28,285 nt of DNA, from positions 1 through 28,285 of the IMG/VR virus record IMGVR_UViG_3300032516_003760; one strand, given 5' to 3'. Below the pieces are notes generated by a model. The model was not told the origin of the DNA. It saw nothing but the letters and a program-made list of their open reading frames with translations, and searched no databases. Shown in pieces: positions 16,099-24,480 of the stretch; position 1 is the stretch's first letter, and every line of letters starts with the position of its first letter. This stretch comes from a virus. Made by a program: the position numbers and the translations under genes.

Positions 16099-19000
16099 AT
16101 GAATTCACTACCAGCTTTCTATTTTCTGGAACCGGAGCCGCTGGTCAAGGCACTGGTCAAGACCGCGAAAATCAAGATCAATCTGGGAAGCTGGCAGGGC
16201 CTACCGATCATCGCCTACGGTCCGCGGAACGGGAAGATTGTCGGCTACAAGTCTAACGGCAAGCCCATCTACGCCGGCAGCTCCGCCGCTCAGCAGTTGG
16301 TCGCCATCCTCCAGGCCAAGCACGCCTACACCCCCGAGCAGCAGGATGTGGCCCTGGTGAAGTGGCTCCTGGAGCTGGGTCTCCAGGGGGCGATAGACGC
16401 GGAACAGGTTCACTTGTCCAAGGAGGGAGCCAGCCTCCTCCAGGAAGCGTTCTCCTTGACCCCGCAGCCCCTCGGCGGGGGGAAGTGGGCGGTGAGTAAG
16501 GCCTCTCTCCTCCCCCACCTCGGAGAGCCCCTGCGGCCTTCTGAGGAGAAACAGACCGGGTGGGCGGCGGAGATGGCTAGCGGGCAGTACGGGGACGGGT
16601 CGTTTCCCCCGCTCTCCGAGCTGACGGAGCTTCCGGCCGGGAAGTTCGCAGGGTCTCACGGCAACCTGTTATTTGTAGACAAGGGTGGGCACAAGTGGGT
16701 TTTCAAGGCTTCCGATCCCATCATCGCTAGAGCGGAAGAGGCCGCCTGCCGGCTGGGGCGTCTGCTTCTGGGGAACCTGATTCCGGCGGTCAAGTACGTG
16801 GAAGTCAAGGGGAAAGGTGGAGCGCTTATCCAGATTCTGGAAGGGCAAACCTGGCAGGAGAGTTCCAGCCAGCACTCCGACCCCCAGATGGAAAACCTGA
16901 AGAAGTACAAAGAGTTGATCATCAAACACCAGGTGGTTGACTGGCTTGTTTCCAACCATGACTCGCATGCTGGGAATTTCCTGAGTCAGGGTGGACAGTT
17001 GGCGGCCATCGACAAGGGGCAGAGTTGGAAATTCCTGGGCAAGGACAAGCTGGAGGCGGACTATTCCCCCAACCCTAGCCACCCGATATATAACAAGTTC
17101 TGGGAGAAAATCTCCGAGGGAGCGATCGATCCGAAGGGGCTCATCGAGGCGGTGGCCGATGTAGTGAATCGTGCGGACCAGATATCTCCTGAGCAATTTC
17201 AACTGATTGTCGCTCCTTACGTGTCAACGGCCTCTGGTTGGACGCACGCGGACCCGCAAGCGCAGCTCCAGAAAATGCTCTCACGCCTTCAGAATTTGCG
17301 CTCGGATTTTGAAGGGTTCCTGAGCAAGGAGCTGGGGAAGAAAGTGGTGCTGCCGAAACCCGAGACGGTCCAGGTAGCCTGGGAGGTAGCACCCGGGGAT
17401 AAGCCAGCGACGCCGGCGGTGAAGAAGCCCCCAACCAAGCTGGAGATCCCTCTCGCCCCGGCGGTCCCGGTGGTTCCAGAATCGCCGCCGAAGCTCAAGG
17501 CGGTGGAAGTCGCCCCGGTGGTTGCCGGGAAGGCTAAGGCTGGTTGGCCGCTCACGAAGAAGGGCGGCAAGTCGGTCGAGGTGACCATCCACACCCCGGG
17601 CGTGGTTCCGGCCAGCTGGTGGCCGCCGGGAGTGCCCGCACCCGGGATGAAGCTGACCACTGTGTACAAGGGCAAGCAGTACGGGCTGGAAGTCGGCGAG
17701 AACTGGGAAGGGAAAAAGCCGTCGTTCGTGGTGACTTACCCGGACGGAAAGATGGTCGGGTTTACCTCGCTCAACGCGGCTGGCGATAGCTTGTACTTGT
17801 TCAACCAGGGTTTGCCGCTCACGCTGAGCGCGACTGAGAAGAAGGCCAAGGGCATCTCGCTGGGGAGCAAGGTCTTCCAGCTCAAGCTCTTTGAGCAGGA
17901 GCTGTCCGAGGCCGCGGGCAAGGCCGAGGAGCCACCCGCGCCGGTGACCCAGACCGTTGCCGAGCTGGAGGAGCAGAAGGTCGTTGCCCCTGAGCAGAAG
18001 TCGGTCACGGTGTTGGGGCTGTTGGGAAAGTTGATAGATGGCGCGATATTCAACCCAACCGCTGCGTTACCGCAAGAGGTGAAGGAATTTCTCGCGGCGT
18101 ACCAGGGGACTGACCAGCTGACCACGGCCTGGAATTTGGCGTTGACGCCGGGCTACGCGGTGAAGGTCACTTCGTCGGTCGTGGGCACGATGCTGATTAC
18201 CGCGCGGCTGGGCAAGGAGGGGCATCCTGAGTTGTGGGGCTGGTGGGAAGGGGCGGACGGCACGCTCCAGCACTCGGTTTGGTCTGGGGTAATGGCGTCG
18301 AAGTTCGAGAAGGAATATGGGCTGGACACCCACGGTACTCTCGACGATTTGAAGGGCGACTACCTGAAATCGGCGGAGGCGGAGGAGAAAACCGCGCAGC
18401 ATATTGCGCCCGCGGGTGCCCCGCCAGAGGCCATCCTACCGGCGACCGCGGTGGTTCCAGAAAGCGCGCCGAAGTTCACCGAGGGACCGCTCGCCAAGGG
18501 CACGGTCATCAAGGTGAAAAAGAAGGTACCCGGCTACGAGAAGAAGCAGGAAGTCACGCTCACCGTTCTCCAGAATGGACAGTTGCTGGTGGAGATCCCC
18601 GGGCAGACCGCGCAGACCTTCCTGACGCTGAGTGCCGCGTCGGATCATGTCTGGGTTGTCCAGAAAGGATTCACCGATGCTGCGGACTACAAAGCCAAAA
18701 ACAAAACCAACAAAGTCCCTTCTGGGGGTGGATGGAAGTTTTGGGGTATCAGTCCAAAAGCGGTTCCGGATACTCCAGCAAGTGAACTGGGTGCTGGAGC
18801 TGGCCCTGTTCCTGCTCCTGTTACTATTGCTCCTCCAGTTCCTGGGCCAGGAGTCGCCGTTCCCATCGGAACTGATCCCGTAGTACCAAAGGGCGGGGCT
18901 ACCCTGGAATTTCTGGAAGCCGCTGCATACGGAACCAAGATTCAGACCGACGACGGCAAAGGTAACAAGACCGTCTACGAGAAGCTCTATGGGGGCAAAT

Positions 19001-22000
19001 GGAAGGTGACGCTGATCAACAAGTTTGCGTCGGCAGACACGGCGGAAATAACTACTGCTGAAGCCTACAACATGATGCAGGACGAGAAGATCGAATCATG
19101 GGAAGGGCTGGGCGCGCCGGTTCCAGAAAAAGCGGGCGGGAAGTTTCCCACCGACCTGGAAGCGTTCTCACAGTTGCCTGTGTGGACTACCGCCCAGACT
19201 AAATCGAGTTGGGGCGCGACGACCACTTACGTCAAGGAGGCCGCGGACAAGTGGATGGCCATGCCTGAATCGGGTGAATCTCAGAGCTATGATGACATTC
19301 AAGCGTTGGGGGCGATCAACGGCGAGAAGCTCGACGCCTGGAAGTTGGGCGTGGATAAGAAACCCGCGGCAATCCCCAGCGGCCCGCTGCCTCCGCCGAG
19401 TCTGGAGCAGATCAAGGCCTACCCGCTGGGCACCAAGGTTCATGTGAATGTGAATGCGCATTCCCATCCTTCTTATGTGTATGTCAAGACAGCGGCGGGT
19501 TGGAGCAATTTAGAATCGGGAAATACATACAAGGATCTGACGGTAGCCAATTCTTGGAAACAGCCGTTCAATGAGATCACCAAGATCAAAGTTCCAGAAA
19601 AAGAGGAGAAGCCCGGTGAGGGGGGTCTCCAAGCCCAGCTAGAGCTGCTGATAAAAACCGGAGACTTCGCGTTTTTGCCGAAGGGCACGGTTATCCAAAG
19701 CGAGTCCAAGAGTGGGGCGATCCAGTATAAATACGTCAAGGAGTCCGACAATTTCTGGAAGACGTATTCAGACGGAACCAATGTGGGATCGCTCAGTAGC
19801 GACGTGGTGGCTACTGAGTTGAAGGGCGCAGTCATCACAAGTTGGAAGAAGCCTGGAGGGGCGGCGTTTACTCCAGAGACTGAATCCACCCCAGCCGAGG
19901 AAGTGTCCCCGGAAGTACCTTCGATCGGCAATCAGGTGGAGCTGGTCAACCAGATCAAGGCCTCGGCGAAGCTGGGGGGAATTTCTGGATTCGGGGGCAT
20001 CGTTAAGGCGCTCATTGCATTGCCGGCGGGGATCGTGCTCAAGACTGAGGGCACGATGGGCCAGGAGTACCAGTACCAGAAGCAAGCCGACGGGTCTTGG
20101 GCTACGGTATCCGGCGGGTTGAACCTGGTGACGGGGATCCCGCCGGGCTCATTGGCAACTGATCTGGAGCATGAAATTATCACGGCGTTTACCCCTGCTG
20201 GTCAGCCAGTCGTTCCAGAAAAAGATAAGGCCGCCAAGGGGGCTCCGCCGTTGTTGATGAAGCCTGTAGCGGATTTTCCGAAGGATAATCTGGAGGCTTT
20301 CAAGAAACTGCCTATTGGAACCACGGTGCTAGCCACCACTGCGTTTGGGAATACGTGGACGTATACCAAAACCGGAGAGAATTCCTGGAGTTCCAAAAGT
20401 CCCGTGACGGGTAAAACACACCCGGAGGTTCCTGATCATGCCTTGTTCGCGGACGTGGCTACTGAAACGGTGGTCACGTTCGGGGTGCCGACGCAAAATC
20501 TCCCAGCTACTTGGGAGGAGTTTGGCAAAATTGCGGAGGGTAAGGTAAGCGGAAAGCAGACCGTGACCAACTCCGAGTATGCCCCGTACCTGAACAACCC
20601 TGCTAAATTTAGCGCGCTCCCGGTGGGTACGGTGATCAACACCCAGCATAAGACGGGAAACACCTACGAGTACACCAAGCTTGCGCCGGATGCGTGGGAA
20701 ATAGTTAGCAGTGGAGGGCAGAAATACGCCTTCCACGATACAAATGCGCTCCCTGATATTAAGGGTGAAACCATCCTGAGCTGGGCGCAGCCGGTGGGCA
20801 CAGTGTTTCCAGAAAATGTGCATACCGACTACAGTACGCTGCCCACGATAGTGCAGGATGTGCTTTCTGGAATTAAAGACAGTGCGGAGAAGGGGAAGAC
20901 CCCCAAAGACGGCGCGACCCATGCCCCGGTTGAGAAGCCGTCTGGGTGGGCGGATTGGGTGCCTCCACCCGGGGTGATAGTGTCTGGGGAGTGGCAGGGC
21001 AAGAAATACTACGTGATCAACGGGCAATTCGGTTACCCCGTGGGGTCAGACACCCCCAACAAGCTGGTGCAGTTTGGCATCGTTGATGAGGACGGTAAAA
21101 TCCATCTGGGCTCAACGGGCGAGGACCCGGACGATGCGCTCGCCTATGCGCTGACCGCGGCAGGGATCGGTACCTCGGCCGCGCAGTTCAAGGAGGTCTG
21201 CGGGCTCGGCAAGATCACCTTCCCGGTAGGGTCGAGCATCTACAATCTTTCTGGAACGCAGAACCCCCTGGCGAGCAAGCCAGTTGCCCAGATGACTCCG
21301 GCGGAGAAAGCCACCAAGGTCAAGACCTCCATGGCGCTCCAGGACGCGCTCAAGACCCACCCGCTGCTCCAGGAGGGGATGCTCAAATTCAAGAAGGCCA
21401 AGGGCACGGCCATGTACGTGTGCCTGGACGGGGTGGAAGGCGCCAGTACCAAGCTCTACAACGCGTTCAAAGAGCTGGGCGTCGAGCACCACATCAAGAA
21501 CAAGGGCGGGCTACCCAAGGTCAACGCCCAGGGCGCTTTCGTGACCATCGACGGCCAGGTGCTCAAGTACACGCAGGTCGAGGTGGAGACCACCGCGCTG
21601 GAGTCGTCGAGCGTCAAGCACGAGCCCAGTGACCCCAACTGGCAGACCATGCCCGAGGCCAAGCCCAAGCCCAAGAAGAAGAAGACCAAGGCCCAGCTGG
21701 CCGCCGAGAAGGAAGCCGCCAAGAACCTTGAAGCGGCCAAGCAGAAGGCCGTCGCAATCAAGGCCTGGGCGGTAGCGCATCCACCGATGACCGACAAGGG
21801 CCAGCTCCAATTGCTAGCCTATCTGCAGAAGGATTTCGCCAGCTACCAGATCCCGGTGGGAGTCATCGCGCGGGTGGAGGACGGGGCGCTGGTGCTCTCC
21901 CATAAAACGCACCAGAAGCAGCTTGCCTACTACTTGAAGTTGCTCCAGGCGGGCGAACCCTTTCAGGTGGAAGCAATCGAGACGCCTTGGGGCGAGGCGG

Positions 22001-23808
22001 TCAAGGTCGATATCGACGGGATCCAGAAGGCGCTGGAGAAGAAGTTCAAGGTAGGTATCGGCAAGATGATCACTGGCCCCGACGGCAAGCAGTATCCGGA
22101 TGGGACCACGTTCCAGAAAAAGACCTCCGAGCACAAGGTATCCGATCTGATTTCGTCCGAGCCGGGGTTTTACAAGATCAAGGAGCACGCCACCGACCCA
22201 GAGAACCTCGCTTTCCTCAAGGTGTCCGGCACCAGTCCGGAGTCGATGGCGCAGATGAAGGCCATCATCGTCAAGTACGGACTGGAGAGCCCGCACGCGG
22301 AGCCCAAGCTGGGATCGGGCTCAGTGGTACATTCGATCTTCAAGAAGTCGTTGGAGAAGGTGTACAGTTCCGAGGAGACCTACCAACCCACCATTCCCGA
22401 GCAACCGGATGATTTTGTCCAGAGCGGGTTGCCGTATGTGGATACCGGAGAATATTGGGCAGAAGTCGGAGACGGGTCGGCGGATCTCGTGGATGTGGCT
22501 TCGATCAAACCTTCGCGCTACGGGCATGCGATTCGCGTGGGTGCCCCCGGAGAATTGCGTGATTTTTGCATCCGCTTCCGTCGGGTAATAGATCCTGTAG
22601 GGCAGCTGTACTACGAGTTCACCGGGGATCTGGTGCAGTTCGACGGGATGAGTTCCAAACTAGGTAGCGGTAAATCAAAGTTCGGATCTACTCTTGGGGC
22701 CACCATTCCCGGGCCAGACGGTGATATTTTAACTACTATTGGTTTTGATACTGATACTGGGACGCATACCGAATACGATTCTTCAATTTCCGGTGCTCCG
22801 AATTACGATGGATTTTTCGGCAAGACCGATGCAGGTAGCTCCATCATGGTCATTCCCCCCAGTAGCATGCAAGATACGTTCAAAAATACTTTCCGGGTGC
22901 GAATTCCAGCGAGCGAGAATCCGTTGAGCGAACTGCGGGAAGCGCTCCAGAAAATGGGCAAGGACCCGGACAAGGTTCTTGCACCCATTACCGAGGACAG
23001 CGATCGTATCTATAAGAAGTCGGTTCTGGTGCGCGGATTGATGGGAGCTTCGGGCTGGAACGATGACAAGTTTCCGTTGGGGGTGATGCACGATGAGAGT
23101 TGGCTGGATAGTAAACTTTCCGTTTTTGGAAGCAAGGGGATGGTGAGCGGGTTGAAGGTAGTAAAGACCTTTGACAATCAGCTCTCAGTGATCGCGGATG
23201 ACGCTGAGCAATTCAAGCACTGGTCTTTCCCTTACGTTGGCGCGGGCCTTGACGGGACCTTCCTTCAATTTATGCAGGGGTCGGGCTGGGCGAGTAGAAA
23301 GAATTGCCTCATGCACGGGGTCTGGCACGGGGGCCAGTCGCCTGGACCGGACATGCAGTCCGGAGGATCGAAGGGTGCTTTCTTTCGGGTGGCTGGTAAA
23401 GGATCTGAGATGAGCGAATCGTATGAATGTCAGATCATTTTCCATCCGCGGCTATTCAAGCGAGTTGATTGGTGGCGGTACAATGGGGATGGTTACGGCA
23501 ACACCAACTCAAACTCTAAGCATGGGCATACTGTAAGCCAAGCACCTAAACGGAAGGATGCTGATCTGAATAGCACGAACGAGATTTTGTTTGAGGGCGG
23601 CGTAGGCCTGAAGGACGCTATCGCGGTAGTAATTGGGAATGAGAGCAAACGCCAGCAGTTGATTGCCGCGCTGAAAAAGGCAGGCAAGACTGAGGTCAAT
23701 GGAAAGTCGCTGGAGGATTTTTTTATTAGAAAGATTCATAAGGGTGCTGACGCTTACGCTACGCCAGCGAAGTTTGCTGCGGCGCTGGGCATCACGCCGC
23801 TGGAGTGA
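16099..23808 (+). CDS. Giant multidomain protein: kinase-like domain, beta-repeat array, C-terminal ART-like domain
   Basis: The product has 2569 residues. A GPRNGKIVGY module lies near residue 41. Residues about 160-430 resemble HipA/PI-kinase-like phosphotransferases: VFKASD (Lys for ATP), DWLVSNHDSHAGNFL near 281-295 (catalytic loop with Asp, His and Asn), and AIDKGQSWKF near 304 (metal-binding Asp). Pro/Val linkers follow, then two modules near 515 and 798 resembling small RAMA-type beta domains. At least seven copies of a repeat of about 85-115 residues start near 941, 1026, 1108, 1193, 1308, 1404 and 1508 (pattern LPxGTxV, YxYxK, W, then IxSW). Residues about 1770-2100 hold more alpha/beta units. 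The last 450 residues contain MHGVWHGG, SGGSKGAFFRV and STNEILFEGGVGLKDA. These recall a C-terminal domain of long actinophage proteins that may be ADP-ribosyltransferase-like; this is from memory and unverified. It is probably a packaged or injected protein. Confidence 0.85.
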   Translation: MNSLPAFYFLEPEPLVKALVKTAKIKINLGSWQGLPIIAYGPRNGKIVGYKSNGKPIYAGSSAAQQLVAILQAKHAYTPEQQDVALVKWLLELGLQGAIDAEQVHLSKEGASLLQEAFSLTPQPLGGGKWAVSKASLLPHLGEPLRPSEEKQTGWAAEMASGQYGDGSFPPLSELTELPAGKFAGSHGNLLFVDKGGHKWVFKASDPIIARAEEAACRLGRLLLGNLIPAVKYVEVKGKGGALIQILEGQTWQESSSQHSDPQMENLKKYKELIIKHQVVDWLVSNHDSHAGNFLSQGGQLAAIDKGQSWKFLGKDKLEADYSPNPSHPIYNKFWEKISEGAIDPKGLIEAVADVVNRADQISPEQFQLIVAPYVSTASGWTHADPQAQLQKMLSRLQNLRSDFEGFLSKELGKKVVLPKPETVQVAWEVAPGDKPATPAVKKPPTKLEIPLAPAVPVVPESPPKLKAVEVAPVVAGKAKAGWPLTKKGGKSVEVTIHTPGVVPASWWPPGVPAPGMKLTTVYKGKQYGLEVGENWEGKKPSFVVTYPDGKMVGFTSLNAAGDSLYLFNQGLPLTLSATEKKAKGISLGSKVFQLKLFEQELSEAAGKAEEPPAPVTQTVAELEEQKVVAPEQKSVTVLGLLGKLIDGAIFNPTAALPQEVKEFLAAYQGTDQLTTAWNLALTPGYAVKVTSSVVGTMLITARLGKEGHPELWGWWEGADGTLQHSVWSGVMASKFEKEYGLDTHGTLDDLKGDYLKSAEAEEKTAQHIAPAGAPPEAILPATAVVPESAPKFTEGPLAKGTVIKVKKKVPGYEKKQEVTLTVLQNGQLLVEIPGQTAQTFLTLSAASDHVWVVQKGFTDAADYKAKNKTNKVPSGGGWKFWGISPKAVPDTPASELGAGAGPVPAPVTIAPPVPGPGVAVPIGTDPVVPKGGATLEFLEAAAYGTKIQTDDGKGNKTVYEKLYGGKWKVTLINKFASADTAEITTAEAYNMMQDEKIESWEGLGAPVPEKAGGKFPTDLEAFSQLPVWTTAQTKSSWGATTTYVKEAADKWMAMPESGESQSYDDIQALGAINGEKLDAWKLGVDKKPAAIPSGPLPPPSLEQIKAYPLGTKVHVNVNAHSHPSYVYVKTAAGWSNLESGNTYKDLTVANSWKQPFNEITKIKVPEKEEKPGEGGLQAQLELLIKTGDFAFLPKGTVIQSESKSGAIQYKYVKESDNFWKTYSDGTNVGSLSSDVVATELKGAVITSWKKPGGAAFTPETESTPAEEVSPEVPSIGNQVELVNQIKASAKLGGISGFGGIVKALIALPAGIVLKTEGTMGQEYQYQKQADGSWATVSGGLNLVTGIPPGSLATDLEHEIITAFTPAGQPVVPEKDKAAKGAPPLLMKPVADFPKDNLEAFKKLPIGTTVLATTAFGNTWTYTKTGENSWSSKSPVTGKTHPEVPDHALFADVATETVVTFGVPTQNLPATWEEFGKIAEGKVSGKQTVTNSEYAPYLNNPAKFSALPVGTVINTQHKTGNTYEYTKLAPDAWEIVSSGGQKYAFHDTNALPDIKGETILSWAQPVGTVFPENVHTDYSTLPTIVQDVLSGIKDSAEKGKTPKDGATHAPVEKPSGWADWVPPPGVIVSGEWQGKKYYVINGQFGYPVGSDTPNKLVQFGIVDEDGKIHLGSTGEDPDDALAYALTAAGIGTSAAQFKEVCGLGKITFPVGSSIYNLSGTQNPLASKPVAQMTPAEKATKVKTSMALQDALKTHPLLQEGMLKFKKAKGTAMYVCLDGVEGASTKLYNAFKELGVEHHIKNKGGLPKVNAQGAFVTIDGQVLKYTQVEVETTALESSSVKHEPSDPNWQTMPEAKPKPKKKKTKAQLAAEKEAAKNLEAAKQKAVAIKAWAVAHPPMTDKGQLQLLAYLQKDFASYQIPVGVIARVEDGALVLSHKTHQKQLAYYLKLLQAGEPFQVEAIETPWGEAVKVDIDGIQKALEKKFKVGIGKMITGPDGKQYPDGTTFQKKTSEHKVSDLISSEPGFYKIKEHATDPENLAFLKVSGTSPESMAQMKAIIVKYGLESPHAEPKLGSGSVVHSIFKKSLEKVYSSEETYQPTIPEQPDDFVQSGLPYVDTGEYWAEVGDGSADLVDVASIKPSRYGHAIRVGAPGELRDFCIRFRRVIDPVGQLYYEFTGDLVQFDGMSSKLGSGKSKFGSTLGATIPGPDGDILTTIGFDTDTGTHTEYDSSISGAPNYDGFFGKTDAGSSIMVIPPSSMQDTFKNTFRVRIPASENPLSELREALQKMGKDPDKVLAPITEDSDRIYKKSVLVRGLMGASGWNDDKFPLGVMHDESWLDSKLSVFGSKGMVSGLKVVKTFDNQLSVIADDAEQFKHWSFPYVGAGLDGTFLQFMQGSGWASRKNCLMHGVWHGGQSPGPDMQSGGSKGAFFRVAGKGSEMSESYECQIIFHPRLFKRVDWWRYNGDGYGNTNSNSKHGHTVSQAPKRKDADLNSTNEILFEGGVGLKDAIAVVIGNESKRQQLIAALKKAGKTEVNGKSLEDFFIRKIHKGADAYATPAKFAAALGITPLE
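18919..20800 (+). repeat. Array of at least seven degenerate protein repeats in the giant gene
   Basis: Diverged repeats start near 18919, 19174, 19420, 19675, 20020, 20308 and 20620. Each encodes a small beta unit with an L-P-x-G-T opening, an aromatic YxYxK strand, a conserved Trp about 27 residues in, and an I/V-x-S/A-W/F closing strand. Each is separated by a Pro/Glu linker that often contains VPEK, encoded by the nonamer. DNA identity is low, so these are old duplications. Confidence 0.7.
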
Positions 23809-23810
23809 TC

Positions 23811-24149
23811 ATGCGTACCGATCTGGTATACGAGACCCATTGCGTTTCAGACCCCAATTCTCCTATCGGCCGTTTCGGTGTAGTGCGGGGCATGCCTGGG
23901 GGGTTGATGTTACAGACCGACGGCGGGGTAGATCTGGCACTACCCATCGAGGACATTGACGAGCAACTCGTTGACGATTGGCAGAATGGATATCTGGAGA
24001 TCAACACCCCCAAGGGGCATTTCATCCTGAATCGCATCGACAAGGAAGCGGGCGAGGAGCTATCTCCCTTCTGTCCTGGCGCGCCGATAGAATTCGACAC
24101 TGACGCCGCGGCGCAGGCATACTACAAGCAAGCGTTAGGACCAATATGA
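23811..24149 (+). CDS. Small protein of unknown function
   Basis: The product has 112 residues. The ATG follows the giant gene's stop by two bases with GGAG at 23802-23805; a GTG at 23805 overlapping the stop is a less likely start. The product begins with beta-strand-like segments (RFGVVRGMPGGLMLQTDGGVDLAL) and ends in an Ala-rich helix. It is acidic, with no Cys beyond two scattered residues and no membrane segment. Function is unknown. Confidence 0.7.
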   Translation: MRTDLVYETHCVSDPNSPIGRFGVVRGMPGGLMLQTDGGVDLALPIEDIDEQLVDDWQNGYLEINTPKGHFILNRIDKEAGEELSPFCPGAPIEFDTDAAAQAYYKQALGPI

Positions 24150-24352
24150 GATGCCCGCACTGCGATAACCATCTGTTGCAGAAATCTGGAAGCCGAGTTC
24201 GGCTGCGCACCCAAGGCCCGATCGACTTCGACGGCAAGCGCTGCCGGGCGAAGTGCTACTGGTGCGCTTCCCTCGTCGAGCTGCCCATCCAGATTCTGGA
24301 CGGCACCCCGATCAGCCGCGAGCAGTTCATCCTCCCCCGGAAAAGAGATTGA
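24146..24352 (+). CDS. Small zinc-ribbon protein
   Basis: The product has 68 residues. The ATG overlaps the upstream TGA (ATGA), with AGGA five bases before it. The pattern CPHC near residues 3-6 and CYWC near 37-40 predicts one zinc ribbon. There is little else in the protein, so it may be a nucleic-acid- or protein-binding adaptor. It is the last gene of the long transcription unit before the terminator at 24427-24468. Confidence 0.72.
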   Translation: MRCPHCDNHLLQKSGSRVRLRTQGPIDFDGKRCRAKCYWCASLVELPIQILDGTPISREQFILPRKRD

Positions 24353-24376
24353 CAGAATTCTGAAATCGTATACGTT
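24349..24376 (+). promoter_or_regulatory. Putative sigma70-type promoter
   Basis: A perfect -35 box, TTGACA, at 24349-24354 is followed after 16 bp by TACGTT at 24371-24376, which keeps the conserved TA and final T of a -10 box. The spacer and downstream 20 bp are AT-rich in a GC-rich window, and this is one of very few intergenic stretches. A start near 24383 would yield a short transcript ending at the terminator below, or reading through to the protease gene. Confidence 0.45.
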
Positions 24377-24426
24377 GAAATTAATTAGAGATGTGCGGCG
24401 ATAGGCCCAGTACGGTGGTTGCCGGT

Positions 24427-24468
24427 AGGGGCGGACGCTTTGAGTCAAGCGATCCGCCCTATTTTTTT
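24427..24468 (+). terminator. Strong intrinsic terminator upstream of the protease gene
   Basis: The left arm, GGGCGGACGCTT at 24429-24440, pairs with AAGCGATCCGCCC at 24447-24459 with one bulged A and a six-base loop, giving about 12 bp of GC-rich stem. The run TATTTTTTT (24460-24468) follows directly. It separates the long upstream unit from the protease/scaffold/capsid genes. It lies downstream of the promoter-like sequence at 24349 and upstream of the protease ATG, so it could also act as an attenuator or as the end of a small RNA. Confidence 0.8.
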
Positions 24469-24480
24469 GGTGAGGATCAC

